Notes: a model not told the origin generated them from the letters alone. A DNA stretch of 37,056 bases from Candidatus Kapaibacterium sp. (GCA_026996895.1 JALWJX010000102.1:3033-40088); one strand, 5' to 3'. Shown: positions 21,429-31,986, counted from the first letter of the stretch. Made by a program: numbers and translations.

Positions 21429-22145
21429 ATGGGAACGCTCACAATACAGGAGCAGCGGCTCTATCGGCGTGCGTATTGGCTCAGTCTTGTCACAATTGGC
21501 TACAATGTTCTGGAGGGGGTGCTGTCCATCTTTCTGGGCTATCAGGATGAAGCGCTGACTCTGATGGGATTTGGCATTGATAGTTTTATCGAAGTTCTGT
21601 CCGGCATTGGCATTGCCCATATGGTGTGGCGCATCGGGCGATTTGGTACCGAACAGTTGGATCGCTTTGAGCAAACGGCGCTGCGCATTACTGGAACGGC
21701 TTTTTACTTGCTCACAGTCGGACTGATTCTCTCAGCGGGAATTTCAATTGCTACCGATCACCGCCCGGATACTACGTTCTGGGGAATTGTTATTTCCTTG
21801 ATTTCCCTGGCAACGATGGGCTTTCTCATCTGGGCAAAGCTATCGGTCGGGAAAAAGCTCCAATCAGAGCCGATTATTGCGGATGCTCGCTGTACGCTGA
21901 CCTGCCTGTGGATGTCTGTTGTGCTGTTTGCCAGCAGCGGACTATACGAGCTGTTCCACATCGGGTGGCTGGACTCCCTGGGGCTTGTCGGATTGGCGTT
22001 CTTCTCTTTCCGCGAAGGACAGGAGTGTTTTGAAAAAGCGCGGGCACGGACGTTGACCTGCTGCGGGGATCATTGCGAGCTTCCAGTTGCTGCGCAGTAT
22101 AAGACACGCCAGACTGCCACATCAATGTCGGCGGCAGAGGAGTAA
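21429..22145 (+). CDS. Cation-transporter-like (CDF-related) membrane protein
   Basis: YNVLEGVLSIFLGYQDEALTLMGFGIDSFIEVLSGIG plus about 6 TM segments; CDF-like first two helices. Confidence 0.75.
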   Translation: MGTLTIQEQRLYRRAYWLSLVTIGYNVLEGVLSIFLGYQDEALTLMGFGIDSFIEVLSGIGIAHMVWRIGRFGTEQLDRFEQTALRITGTAFYLLTVGLILSAGISIATDHRPDTTFWGIVISLISLATMGFLIWAKLSVGKKLQSEPIIADARCTLTCLWMSVVLFASSGLYELFHIGWLDSLGLVGLAFFSFREGQECFEKARARTLTCCGDHCELPVAAQYKTRQTATSMSAAEE

Positions 22146-22256
22146 GGTATTTGGCACGATAGTGCCCGTCAGTGGGTGTTGGGCCTGTTGAATGTGGATG
22201 TTTGCTCCATCGAGTTTCCAACAGTTGGATGGATCAACGACCAATGATTGCATCGA

Positions 22257-23624
22257 TTAGCTTCGGTGGAGCAGACTTGCATTAGTATGAGGTGTAAGTG
22301 ATTGCGTCGAGGGGAGTTCGATGCTTTGGATGACCTGCTCCAGATGTTGGATCATAGAATGGAGTTGTTGATTTTCTTTTTGTAGCATCTGGAATTCCTG
22401 GGTTTCCTGATCGATCAGGTCCACAATCTGGCGCAACTGTTCTTCCATTTGATGGAAATACTGGAAGGATTGCTGAGCCAGCTCCCTATTGTTTTGAGCC
22501 TGCTGCTGGATTTGTTGCAAAGCCTGAGAAAATGCTGTCAACAACTGCTGAATGTCCTGATGCCGTTGTCCTACCTGCTGCAAAACGGTATAGAAGGCGG
22601 AGACGCCTTCGCCAAGCTGTTGCGTTAACTGTTGCAATTGATCGATGACCTGCGTAATCTGTTCCGTTGATTGTCGGGTTCGTTCTGCTAAGCTCTGCAC
22701 CTGTTCGGCAACCACGGCGAAACCTCGTCCGGCTTCCCCGGCGCGGGCAGCTTCAATGGCAGCGTTGAGGGAAAGGAGATTGATGTGTTCTGCTATGTCC
22801 CGAATGATCAGAGCAACTTTGCGAACCTCTGCCATCTGAACGCCCAGTTGCTGTACCTGTGCGCTGATGTTGCCGCCTTCCGTGACGATGTTTTCGACTT
22901 CCTGCTGAAATTTTGAGAACTGCTGGACAAAGTGTGTACACTGCTGGTGCATCTCGTCTACCGTTTCACTGCCTGCTTCCGCATTCTCTGTCGAGCGTTG
23001 TAGAGACTGTCGAACCCCATCGTTGGCTTGCAGAATCTGGTGGATTTGCTGTTGAAGGCTTTCAAATGTCTGGAGCAGTTCGTGCACTTTGCTGTCAACC
23101 GCTGCATACGTTTCCCCTACGGATCGCTTGACCTCATCCAGCGTCGATACAAAGCGAGTCCAGAATTCCAGCATCTGCTGGATGGATTTTTGAAGGAAGA
23201 CTTCTTCGTCACCGTATTTTCGTCCGACTGCCCCTTGAAGCTGGTGATATAATTCCATTGCCTGGCGGAAGCGCCCTTTCCCTAAGGTCTGCAACATTTC
23301 CCCGAAGACTTCCATCAGCTTCCGTGCCGATTCGAGTGCCTCTTCAATCTCACGCTGCATCTCCTCCAACCGCCGGTTCGTTTCTTCCAGGTGGGCAACG
23401 GTGTTTTCGACGACCTGTTGTTTTTTTCCTACGATGGCGAAAACGATTCCTAAAACTACAGGAGCCGTACAAATGATCCACAACAGTGGATCATTGGCAA
23501 AACTCCGGACGACAAAAGTCCAGTTCCCCTCTAAGTATCGGAGCAAGACAGCAAGCAGTGGAAAAGTGAGCCCAAATGCAACACCAAAAATGGTATACTT
23601 CACAATGGTCGTGTTCCCCTGCAT
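22257..23624 (-). CDS. Methyl-accepting chemotaxis protein-like signal transducer with minimal membrane anchor
   Basis: 455 aa; MCP hairpin [40 protein letters not shown]; two N-terminal TM segments only. Confidence 0.92.
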   Translation of the reverse strand: MQGNTTIVKYTIFGVAFGLTFPLLAVLLRYLEGNWTFVVRSFANDPLLWIICTAPVVLGIVFAIVGKKQQVVENTVAHLEETNRRLEEMQREIEEALESARKLMEVFGEMLQTLGKGRFRQAMELYHQLQGAVGRKYGDEEVFLQKSIQQMLEFWTRFVSTLDEVKRSVGETYAAVDSKVHELLQTFESLQQQIHQILQANDGVRQSLQRSTENAEAGSETVDEMHQQCTHFVQQFSKFQQEVENIVTEGGNISAQVQQLGVQMAEVRKVALIIRDIAEHINLLSLNAAIEAARAGEAGRGFAVVAEQVQSLAERTRQSTEQITQVIDQLQQLTQQLGEGVSAFYTVLQQVGQRHQDIQQLLTAFSQALQQIQQQAQNNRELAQQSFQYFHQMEEQLRQIVDLIDQETQEFQMLQKENQQLHSMIQHLEQVIQSIELPSTQSLTPHTNASLLHRS

Positions 23625-23821
23625 TTTCCCCTGGTTTTTGTTTTTTCGCCTCGAGATTTAATATTTTGCGTTGTTGCAGTTTAACGATCAATCAGTGGGT
23701 CTCTTGCATCCTGAAGCAATTGGTATGCCCCACAATTTGAAGGGTCTCTGTGTATGCAGCAGCTGGCATTGCATAATTCCAGCACTGCCAGCGATGTCTT
23801 GCTTCACTGCTGAATATCTCT

Positions 23822-25429
23822 TTATTCCACGGCTGCCGGAGTCTGTAAGGATGCTGCCACAGCCGGATCGACCTGATCCTCATATTGCTTGAAGTTTTCC
23901 CGGAACATCATTGCCAGTTTCTTTGCCTGGTGATCATAAGCCTCAGGATCGTCCCAGGTATTTTTCGGGTTCAAAATCTCGGCAGGAACACCCGGACACT
24001 CGGTCGGAATCGCCAGTTGGAAGTATGGCTCCGTCTGGAAGGGAACAGTATCCAGCGCACCACTGAGAGCGGCACGCAGGAGTGCCCGCGTATGAGCAAT
24101 GCTAATGCGGTGACCGACTCCATAGGGACCACCCGTCCATCCGGTATTGACCAACCACACTCGAGCGTTGTGCTCCAGCATCTTCTGTCGGAGCAAATTT
24201 GCATAGACACTGGGATGGTGGACCATAAAAGGCGCGCCAAAGCAGGTGCTGAAAGTTGCTACCGGTTCGACAATGCCAACTTCCGTCCCTGCAACTTTAG
24301 CAGTATAGCCGGAAAGAAAATGGAACATTGCCTGTTCCGGCGTAAGCCGGGCGATTGGGGGCAGAACGCCAAAGGCGTCGGCGGTAAGGAAGAAAATATT
24401 TTGAGGATGCCCTGCCCGATTCTCTGGCACAATGTTATCCATACGATCCCGAGAATAGCTGGCTCGAGTGTTTTCAGTTTTTGAGGCGTCTGCATAATCG
24501 ACCGTTCGGGTGATGGGATCCAGCACAACATTTTCCAGAATCGTACCGAACGTTTTTGTCATCCTGTAAATGATCGGCTCTGCATCCGGTGAGAGATTGA
24601 TGACCTTGGCGTAGCAGCCACCTTCGATGTTGAATACACCGTTTTCACTCCAGCCGTGTTCATCATCCCCGATTAGAGGGCGTTCCGGATCAGTTGAAAG
24701 CGTGGTTTTACCGGTACCTGAAAGTCCAAAGAAGAGAGCGACATCACCTGCCTGTCCTACATTAGCAGAGCAGTGCATTGAAAAAACATTTTGCAAAGGA
24801 AGCAGATAGTTCATCACGGTAAAAATGGATTTTTTAATTTCGCCGCCGTAGTGCGTACCGCCAATCAGAATTAACCGTTGCCCAAAGTCCAGAATGATAA
24901 ACACCTCTGACCGTGTTCCATCTACTGATGGATTCGCCTTGAAGTCCGGAACGTGAATCACCGTAAACTCTGGCTCAAAAGCCTCCGTTTCTGCCGGTTC
25001 CAGGTTGATGAACATATTGTACGCAAACAGGTTATGCCACGCATACTGGGTAATGACCCGAACCCCTAAGCGATACTGGGGATCGGCGCCGGCATAGCAA
25101 TCCTGTACGTATACCGATTGCCCCTGCAAATAAGCAAACACTTTTTCCTTGAGCTTGTTGAATTTGTCCTGCGGGAAAGGTCGATTGACATCTCCCCACC
25201 ACACTTTGTCTTTGCTGGAAGGCTCTTCGACAATAAACTTATCCTTCGCGGACCGTCCAGTCAAAGGGGTAGTGTCTACGACCAGAGCGCCATCTGCTGA
25301 CAGCAACCCTTCTTCCATCTGTACAGCGTGCTCATACAGTTCTGCCGGAGTCAGATTGTAAAAAATCTCTCCCAGGTGCTTCAACCCAAGCTGCGACAGT
25401 TCTTGCTCCAATTGTTCCAGCGATTTCAT
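23822..25429 (-). CDS. pckA: Phosphoenolpyruvate carboxykinase (ATP)
   Basis: 535 aa; [60 protein letters not shown]. Confidence 0.97.
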   Translation of the reverse strand: MKSLEQLEQELSQLGLKHLGEIFYNLTPAELYEHAVQMEEGLLSADGALVVDTTPLTGRSAKDKFIVEEPSSKDKVWWGDVNRPFPQDKFNKLKEKVFAYLQGQSVYVQDCYAGADPQYRLGVRVITQYAWHNLFAYNMFINLEPAETEAFEPEFTVIHVPDFKANPSVDGTRSEVFIILDFGQRLILIGGTHYGGEIKKSIFTVMNYLLPLQNVFSMHCSANVGQAGDVALFFGLSGTGKTTLSTDPERPLIGDDEHGWSENGVFNIEGGCYAKVINLSPDAEPIIYRMTKTFGTILENVVLDPITRTVDYADASKTENTRASYSRDRMDNIVPENRAGHPQNIFFLTADAFGVLPPIARLTPEQAMFHFLSGYTAKVAGTEVGIVEPVATFSTCFGAPFMVHHPSVYANLLRQKMLEHNARVWLVNTGWTGGPYGVGHRISIAHTRALLRAALSGALDTVPFQTEPYFQLAIPTECPGVPAEILNPKNTWDDPEAYDHQAKKLAMMFRENFKQYEDQVDPAVAASLQTPAAVE

Positions 25430-25820
25430 TTAAGGATCCCCTGACTGTACAACAACGAAGACCAACGCCTTAGGAAAATACAAATATCCAAATTTCGGGG
25501 CGAACAGTTGATAGGCGGCTGAATGAAGACATCCAGCACTTTTTTAGGGGAACAGCGATGGAAGCGCACGCCACATCCTGAGCATTTTTGTTCAGCACAG
25601 TTCAACCGCTGCTCCTCATCACAATGCCCGGATGTTCCTTCAATGTTTCGCAATGCCAGAATGCCAAAAACCACGGGTGAATAAGCAGAAAACAGATAGA
25701 GCGCCATTCGTCCGCTGAAGCATCAGAAATCAGATTTCTTACGCAGGAAAAAACGAAAACGTGTTACTGCCGATTCGCCCGCTACTACAGTTGTTGCCAG
25801 TTCTGGGTGCTGGTAGAGTA

Positions 25821-26576
25821 TCATTCCAGTTCTTGCAGCAATTGCCGGGCTTCGCGTTTGTAGCGGGAATCTTCAGGCATTCGGCTGGGGAGCTGGAGAA
25901 TACGTTGTAACTGCTTACGCGCTGCTTCTTCTTGATCATCTTCCAGAAGGGCGCGAGCGTAATCGAGGCGAAATCGAATGTACGTGCTGTCCAGTTGCAC
26001 AGCCGTTCGGAGATGGGATAAAGCGTCATCGATATTCCCCCATCCCAGTCCCAGAGGGAGACGCAGGAGTTTCGGTTTTTCGGTTAACTTCAAATGTGTT
26101 CGCCCCAGAATGTAATGGGCAAGTGCCAGCATAAAGGGAGAGCTGTTATTTAAAGCAATCGCTTTTTCTGCATCGTCCCGTACGGCTGCAACAACGTCAC
26201 CGACAGAGAAAACACCCCGAAAAAGGGCAATTTTACCGTTTGCTGCTGCCCGATAAATGTATCCTTCCATTCCCTTCGGATTGTGCCGGATCGCCTGATC
26301 TGCATAACGCTTTGCCTGATTGTAAGCGCGCTCCTGCTGCTCTTCCGTTGGGAGCGTTTCCCCATAGACAATCCAGGCACGGGCAGCCCGCCACAGCAGT
26401 GGATAGGAATTCGGGTGAAGGGACAGCAGAGAGTCAATGAGCTGCTTGGCTGCCTGAATTTTTCCGCGATCCATTAATCGATCAAATCGCTCCAGGTGAT
26501 TTGACAGGGGCTGAGCGCTCGCTATACTGAGAAACGCCAGCACACAAAACGCCATCATCGTTCGTTGTTGTGCCAT
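25821..26576 (-). CDS. TPR-like (RMD-family-like) exported protein
   Basis: 251 aa with signal peptide (MMAFCVLAFLSIASAQ); helical repeats YADQAIRHNPKGMEGYIYRAAANGKIALFRGVF, LRTAVQLDSTYIRFRLDYARAL. Confidence 0.75.
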   Translation of the reverse strand: MAQQRTMMAFCVLAFLSIASAQPLSNHLERFDRLMDRGKIQAAKQLIDSLLSLHPNSYPLLWRAARAWIVYGETLPTEEQQERAYNQAKRYADQAIRHNPKGMEGYIYRAAANGKIALFRGVFSVGDVVAAVRDDAEKAIALNNSSPFMLALAHYILGRTHLKLTEKPKLLRLPLGLGWGNIDDALSHLRTAVQLDSTYIRFRLDYARALLEDDQEEAARKQLQRILQLPSRMPEDSRYKREARQLLQELE

Positions 26577-26668
26577 TGTTTGTCGTGCTTTGTTTCCGAA
26601 ACTGTCTTTACAAAAAGCAATCTACGCATTTTACACAAAAAAGAGGTTCAACGACAAAGGCAAATCGA

Positions 26669-27682
26669 ATGGATGGAATCGAATGGGAGCGATTCCAGCA
26701 ACTCCGGAAGCAGTGGGGTGCAAAGTCGGTTGCTGTCATTGGCGATGTGATGCTGGATCATTACTACTGGGGCGTGGTAAACCGGTTGTCGCCTGAAGCG
26801 CCTGTTCCAATTGTCGATTTGCAGGAAGAAAGTTTTCACCTTGGTGGCGCTTCCAATGTGGCGAATAACCTTGCCTGCCTGGGATTGCATCCCGTCATTT
26901 TCGGTGTTGTAGGCAATGACGAGGCGGGGAGGACACTTCGGGAATTGTTAGAGCAAAGTGGGATGGCATCTGCTGGCATTATTGTGGACGAGCAGCGTCC
27001 AACGACGGTGAAGACCCGGATCATTGGTAACAATCAACATATTGCACGATTGGATCGTGAGAACCGTGCTGTGCTCTCGGCGCAACTTACGGCACAACTG
27101 GTAGGATTGATCGAAAGTTTTGCCTCACAATTGGATGCGATTATTTTTCAGGACTATGACAAAGGAGTCATTACGTCCCAGCTCATTGACACTGTCAAAC
27201 AGATTGCTCATCGGTATGACCTTCCCATTTTTGTTGATCCCAAATACCGCAATTTCTTTCACTACACCGATGTGACCTTTTTCAAGCCGAACAAGAAAGA
27301 GACGCAGGATGCGCTGCATTTGCCGCTGCAGACGTTCGAGGATGTCGAAAAAGCGGGAAATCAGCTTCGCCATCGCCTCAATGCTGATCTGGTATTGATT
27401 ACCCTGGGTGCAGATGGGATGGTGTTGTTCGATTCGAGTGATGCAGCAACCCATATTTCCACACGAGCGCGTCACGTAGCGGATGTTTCCGGCGCAGGGG
27501 ACACGGTCATTGCGACCTTTGTCGCTGCATTCCTGGGAGGAGCAACGCCGGGTGAAGCAGCAGCGCTGTCGAACATTGCTGCGGGCGCCGTGTGCGAGGA
27601 ACCCGGCATTATCCCCATTACAATGGCAATGCTGGAACGTGCGATACAGCAAGCTGAAGAGCTTTATGATTCTTCCACGTGA
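26669..27682 (+). CDS. rfaE1: D-glycero-beta-D-manno-heptose-7-phosphate kinase (HldE kinase domain)
   Basis: Preferred start MDGIEWERFQQLRKQW; VIGDVMLDHYYWGVVNRLSPEAPVPIV, GGASNVANNLACLG, DVSGAGDTVIATF pfkB motif. Confidence 0.94.
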   Translation: MDGIEWERFQQLRKQWGAKSVAVIGDVMLDHYYWGVVNRLSPEAPVPIVDLQEESFHLGGASNVANNLACLGLHPVIFGVVGNDEAGRTLRELLEQSGMASAGIIVDEQRPTTVKTRIIGNNQHIARLDRENRAVLSAQLTAQLVGLIESFASQLDAIIFQDYDKGVITSQLIDTVKQIAHRYDLPIFVDPKYRNFFHYTDVTFFKPNKKETQDALHLPLQTFEDVEKAGNQLRHRLNADLVLITLGADGMVLFDSSDAATHISTRARHVADVSGAGDTVIATFVAAFLGGATPGEAAALSNIAAGAVCEEPGIIPITMAMLERAIQQAEELYDSST

Positions 27683-28154
27683 ACAGATTCCTTCGGCTCT
27701 TGCGCCGCATCGCCAGCGCGGCGAGCGGATCGTGTTTACCAATGGCTGCTTCGATCTGGTCCACTCAGGACACCTGTTGTATCTTCAGGCGGCGCGTTCC
27801 CTGGGAGATTGCCTGATCGTTGGACTGAATTCTGACCGATCGGTGCAGCGGATTAAAGGACCAACCCGTCCGGTCCTGCCGCAGCAAGACCGGGCACTGT
27901 TGCTGGATTCGCTCCGGTTTGTGGATTACGTCGTGCTCTTCGATGAAGATACGCCGGAGCAACTGATCCGGGAGATTCGGCCGGATATCCTGGTCAAAGG
28001 GGGAGACTATCGCCCCCATCAAATTGCCGGTGCATCCTTTGTCACGAGTTATGGGGGTTCTGTTGTCCTGCTTCCTTACATCGAAGGGAAGTCGACAACT
28101 GCTATTATTGCCAGAATCTGTGAGACCATCTGTCAAACAACTGCAACGGAATAA
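27666..28154 (+). CDS. rfaE2: D-glycero-beta-D-manno-heptose 1-phosphate adenylyltransferase (HldE cytidylyltransferase-like domain)
   Basis: Start MILPREQIPSAL; IVFTNGCFDLVHSGHLLYLQAARSLGD, VGLNSDRSVQRIKGPTRPVLPQQDRALLL, ILVKGGDY; overlaps rfaE1. Confidence 0.94.
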   Translation: MILPREQIPSALAPHRQRGERIVFTNGCFDLVHSGHLLYLQAARSLGDCLIVGLNSDRSVQRIKGPTRPVLPQQDRALLLDSLRFVDYVVLFDEDTPEQLIREIRPDILVKGGDYRPHQIAGASFVTSYGGSVVLLPYIEGKSTTAIIARICETICQTTATE

Positions 28155-28942
28155 TGGCGCAGTCGCTGAATGGAAAAATCGTGTTGATCACCGGGGCATC
28201 AGCAGGTATTGGTGCTGCGTGCGCCGAGGTTTTTGCTGAGGCTGGAGCCCATTTGCTACTGCTGGCACGTCGTCAGGACCGACTGGAGAAACTTGCTGCA
28301 TCACTGCGATCGCAGCATCATATCGAGGTACTTCCTCTCCAGTGCGATGTGCGATCGCTGGATCAGGTTCGCCGGGTTTTTGAAACCTTGCCAGCAGAAT
28401 GGCAGGCAATTGATGTGCTGATCAACAATGCGGGACTTGCCCGGGGATTGAATCCAATCGACCAGGGCAATATCCAGGATTGGGAAGAGATGATCGACAC
28501 CAATGTGAAGGGGTTGCTGTATGTAACCCGCCAGGTGCTCCCTGGAATGATTCAGCGGCAGCGGGGCACCATTGTCAACATCGGCTCTATTGCTGGACGG
28601 GAAGTCTATCCGCAGGGGAATGTGTATTGTGCAACCAAACACGCCGTTCGGGCACTGTCACAGGCAATTCGTATCGATACCAATGGGAAAAACATTCGGG
28701 TGTGCAACGTTGATCCGGGATTGGTAGAAACCGAATTTTCCCTGGTGCGGTTCCGTGGCGATGCAGAGCGGGCAAAAAAGGTGTATGAAGGTTATACGCC
28801 GCTTTCACCGCGAGATGTTGCCGAAGTGGTGCTCTTTTGCGTCCAGCGACCGCCACACGTTACCATCGCTGATGTTCTGGTGCTGCCTACCGATCAGGCA
28901 ACAACAACCATTGTGCACAAAACGGATTCTTCCAGTCAATGA
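28154..28942 (+). CDS. SDR-family NAD(P)-dependent oxidoreductase
   Basis: 262 aa; VLITGASAGIGAACAEVFAEAGAHLLLLARR, LINNAGLARG, NIGSIAGREVYPQGNVYCATKHAVRAL. Confidence 0.93.
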   Translation: MAQSLNGKIVLITGASAGIGAACAEVFAEAGAHLLLLARRQDRLEKLAASLRSQHHIEVLPLQCDVRSLDQVRRVFETLPAEWQAIDVLINNAGLARGLNPIDQGNIQDWEEMIDTNVKGLLYVTRQVLPGMIQRQRGTIVNIGSIAGREVYPQGNVYCATKHAVRALSQAIRIDTNGKNIRVCNVDPGLVETEFSLVRFRGDAERAKKVYEGYTPLSPRDVAEVVLFCVQRPPHVTIADVLVLPTDQATTTIVHKTDSSSQ

Positions 28943-30033
28943 CCACTGTGGAATTTGTGGCGTTGACCCACTTTTTCCAACCAGAACATCGCATTCTGGA
29001 TCATCTTTCCTTTACCGTGCATCCCGGAGAGTTTCTGGTTATTCTGGGACCATCGGGGAGTGGCAAGTCAACTTTGCTCCGATTGATCGCTGGTCTGGAC
29101 ACACCGAAAAGTGGCGACATTCGCTTTGATGGACATTCGATTCTCCCGCTTGCCCCAGCTGAGCGAGATGTTGGGATGGTTTTCCAGAACTATGCACTGT
29201 ATCCTCACTTAACGGTATGGGAAAACCTGGCTTTTCCTCTGTTGATTCGGAAGGAAGCCCGACACGTCATTGATCAGCAGGTGCGCCGTATTGCCGCGCT
29301 GTTGCAGTTAGAGTCGCTTCTCGACCGCAAACCTCGCGCACTCTCTGGCGGTCAGCAACAGCGGGTTGCTCTGGGTAGGGCATTGATTCGGCAGCCCCGC
29401 GTGTTCCTGCTGGACGAACCGCTCTCCAATCTGGATGCGCAACTGCGACAGCAGATGCGCAAGGAACTGGTGCGCCTGCAAAAGGAGCTTTTTCGGACCA
29501 CCACGCTGTATGTCACACACGACCAGACCGAAGCGATGACAATGGGGGATCGAATCGCTCTGCTGTATGATGGACAATTGCAGCAAATTGGCACCCCACA
29601 GGAAATTTATCGCCGTCCTGCCAATCAGTTCGTTGCTGGCTTCATTGGTTCCCCACCGATGAATTTTTTTCCGGGAAAACTGGAGATGCACCATACCGAG
29701 CTGCGGTTTGTAGCAACTGCTGGTTTTCACATTTCGTTGCAGGGTTGGCGCCCGGACGGACAGCCACAGTTGCAGGAAGGTGTTCTGGGGATTCGTCCCG
29801 AACATTTACAACCAATGGCGACCCCTGAATTGTTTGCCGCTGTTGTGGAATTTGTGGAAAACATTGGGCACGAGGCTATCGCTTACTTTTCACTGGCTGA
29901 CAGTTCTTACTGCTTCCGTTCTCAGCAGTTGCTCACTCCACAAACGACTATTTCCATCGGTTTGCATCCGGCTGCACAGCTTCATTGGTTCGAGCCTTCC
30001 GGGAAGCGGAGTGTGACGTGGTCAAGGGAATAA
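28939..30033 (+). CDS. MalK/UgpC-type ABC transporter ATP-binding protein
   Basis: 364 aa; GPSGSGKSTLLRLIAGL, ALSGGQQQRVALGRALIRQPRVFLLDEPLSNLDAQLR, TOBE-like C-terminus; no permease genes in the window. Confidence 0.93.
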   Translation: MTTVEFVALTHFFQPEHRILDHLSFTVHPGEFLVILGPSGSGKSTLLRLIAGLDTPKSGDIRFDGHSILPLAPAERDVGMVFQNYALYPHLTVWENLAFPLLIRKEARHVIDQQVRRIAALLQLESLLDRKPRALSGGQQQRVALGRALIRQPRVFLLDEPLSNLDAQLRQQMRKELVRLQKELFRTTTLYVTHDQTEAMTMGDRIALLYDGQLQQIGTPQEIYRRPANQFVAGFIGSPPMNFFPGKLEMHHTELRFVATAGFHISLQGWRPDGQPQLQEGVLGIRPEHLQPMATPELFAAVVEFVENIGHEAIAYFSLADSSYCFRSQQLLTPQTTISIGLHPAAQLHWFEPSGKRSVTWSRE

Positions 30034-30073
30034 AAAAATGCCTTACCATCGGGGGGGCTTGATGGTAAGGCAT
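30032..30073 (-). terminator. Rho-independent terminator of the predicted sRNA
   Basis: ATGCCTTACCATC / GATGGTAAGGCAT perfect 13-bp stem with a 10-nt loop, T7 only on the minus strand. Confidence 0.88.
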
Positions 30074-30158
30074 GCAGCATAAAGAGGAAGAGAATAGCGA
30101 GACGGGTCGGATTTCAAAGATCAATTTTTCAGATCTTTCCTTCCCGACTTCTATCTCC
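30032..30158 (-). ncRNA. Predicted unannotated small RNA (~127 nt)
   Basis: Own promoter (CTTG-N20-TATCTTTG), 5' stem-loop 30148-30106, pyrimidine-rich linker, and 13-bp perfect terminator stem with T7 tract. Confidence 0.6.
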
Positions 30159-30163
30159 AATCG

Positions 30164-30195
30164 CAAAGATACAAATTTCTCTGCAAATACGCAAG
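30164..30195 (-). promoter_or_regulatory. Bacteroidota-type promoter CTTG-N20-TATCTTTG
   Basis: Minus strand TTG at 30192-30194, TATCTTTG at 30171-30164, 20-nt spacer. Confidence 0.6.
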
Positions 30196-30270
30196 ATGTC
30201 CAGAAGAAAAATACCTCACAGCGTGGGTAGAGGGCAGGGACAGGTAGAACTGTCCCTGCGGTTATCGGCG

Positions 30271-31986
30271 CTAAGCGACAGTCGACGCCGAAGGGATAAC
30301 CTGCTCTATCAGCGTTCGAAGTAGAGCCACCACCTCAGTAATGGTTTGCCGAACAACCCGGGGATCGAAGGGAGAGGAGAGACCGACGGTTTGCAGGGTT
30401 TGCACAAAGGAGTATCGTCCGCCCAACTGACACAGCGTTCGATACTGCTGGAAGGTTTCTGCATACGATCGGCGAGATTGCAGCCAGATCTGGAAGGCAC
30501 AGAGCTGTGCCAGGGCGTAATCGATGTAATAAAACGGTGCGCGGTAGATGTGAAGCTGCCGCTGCCAGAATCGCCCCTGCTCCAGCGCCGCAATGCCGGC
30601 ATTATCTCGCCACGGCAGGTATTGCTTTTCCATTTCCTGCCACACGGCTAACCGCTGCTGCAGCGACATTTCTGGTTGTTCATAAATGCGGTGCTGGAAC
30701 TCATCTACGGCAGCAGCATAGCACAGAAAGCTGACTGCTGCAAAGAGATGCTGGGTGTAAAATTTTTCGACCTCGTCTCCAAAGAACAGATCCATCCACG
30801 GATAGGTGAGGAATTCCATCCCCATCGAGTGGATTTCGGCGGTTTCTAAGGTTGGGGACATATATGCCAGGAAAGGCTGGGTACTGCTCTGGTCCTGCTG
30901 GAAAGCGTGGCCAAATTCGTGCGTGAGCACACGGACGTCATCGATGGTTCCATTAAAGTTAGCAAAGATGAAGGGAGATCGGTAGTCAGGGAGATAGGCA
31001 CAGTATCCGCCGCTGGCTTTGCCGGGACGACTGAGGACGTCCAGAAATTCATCTTCAACCAGATGCGTCATCAGCCGGGCTGTCTCATCGGAGAGCTGGG
31101 CGTACATCGTTTTTGCCTGCTGCAGTATCCATTCGGGATCGCCTTTGGGCTGTGGATTGCCGGAAGGGAAAAGCAGTGCTTCGTCGTAAATCCGCAGATG
31201 ATCCAGATTCAACCATTGTTGCTGTTCTTGACGCAATTGCTGCACGATTGGAACCACCGTTTCCCGGATGACCTTCCGAAGTTGGGCGACATCTTCCGGC
31301 GTGTAGTCGGTGCGGAATAGTTCCAGGTAGCGGAGCTGGATGTAATTGTCAAATCCCAACTTCCGGGCTTTCTGATGCCGCAGTTTGACCAGTTGGTCAT
31401 AAATAGTGTCCAGCTCTGCTGCCAGATTGCCCAGTGCATTCCACAACGCTTCAGCAGCCGCTTTCCGGGTTTCCCGGTCCGGATCCTGCAAAAATGGCTG
31501 GATTTGAGACATCGTGTACTGATTGCCCCGAAACGTAATGAGTAGCGATCCCGTCAGCTCCGTGTAACGCCGCTCCAATGCCACGATCTGCAACAAGAGG
31601 GGCTTAATCGAGGAATCAAACGTTTGCAGGCTGATTTCGTAGCCCTGAAACAATCGTTCCCCTACCTGTTGCTCTACTGCTGATCGCTGCGGATGTTCGA
31701 CCAATGCAGCAAGCAGTTGCCGCTGTTTTTCGGCTAATTCAGGAAGGAGTTGTTCCCAGAAAATTTTTTCGTTTTTCCAGAATTCACTGCGGACATCCTG
31801 CGTGAAACGGATATGAACAAGTGCCTGAAGAGTACGAATGTGTCGCTGCAGTTGATCCATTTCCTTGAGAATGCTCAGCAACGCCTCAGCACTGTCTGCT
31901 GATTGAACCTGTTGCTCCAGATGCTGGATCTGTTGCAGCAATTCCTGCTGATCCGGACGCTCATAAGGAATTTCCGAAAATCGCAT
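30271..31986 (-). CDS. M3-family oligoendopeptidase (PepF/M3-like)
   Basis: Preferred start 31986 (MRFSEIPYERPDQQEL); zinc motif VLTHEFGHAFQ. Confidence 0.93.
   Translation of the reverse strand: MRFSEIPYERPDQQELLQQIQHLEQQVQSADSAEALLSILKEMDQLQRHIRTLQALVHIRFTQDVRSEFWKNEKIFWEQLLPELAEKQRQLLAALVEHPQRSAVEQQVGERLFQGYEISLQTFDSSIKPLLLQIVALERRYTELTGSLLITFRGNQYTMSQIQPFLQDPDRETRKAAAEALWNALGNLAAELDTIYDQLVKLRHQKARKLGFDNYIQLRYLELFRTDYTPEDVAQLRKVIRETVVPIVQQLRQEQQQWLNLDHLRIYDEALLFPSGNPQPKGDPEWILQQAKTMYAQLSDETARLMTHLVEDEFLDVLSRPGKASGGYCAYLPDYRSPFIFANFNGTIDDVRVLTHEFGHAFQQDQSSTQPFLAYMSPTLETAEIHSMGMEFLTYPWMDLFFGDEVEKFYTQHLFAAVSFLCYAAAVDEFQHRIYEQPEMSLQQRLAVWQEMEKQYLPWRDNAGIAALEQGRFWQRQLHIYRAPFYYIDYALAQLCAFQIWLQSRRSYAETFQQYRTLCQLGGRYSFVQTLQTVGLSSPFDPRVVRQTITEVVALLRTLIEQVIPSASTVA

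Noticed and set aside
25739-26029. 96-aa minus-strand ORF overlapping the TPR-like gene in another frame
   Set aside because: Out of frame with the better-supported signal-peptide/TPR protein, no domain seen.
30234-30260. Hairpin CAGGGACA-ggtagaac-TGTCCCTG just downstream of the M3 peptidase
   Set aside because: Stem is real, but neither strand has a following T-tract; probably a 3'-end or repeat hairpin, not enough to call a terminator.
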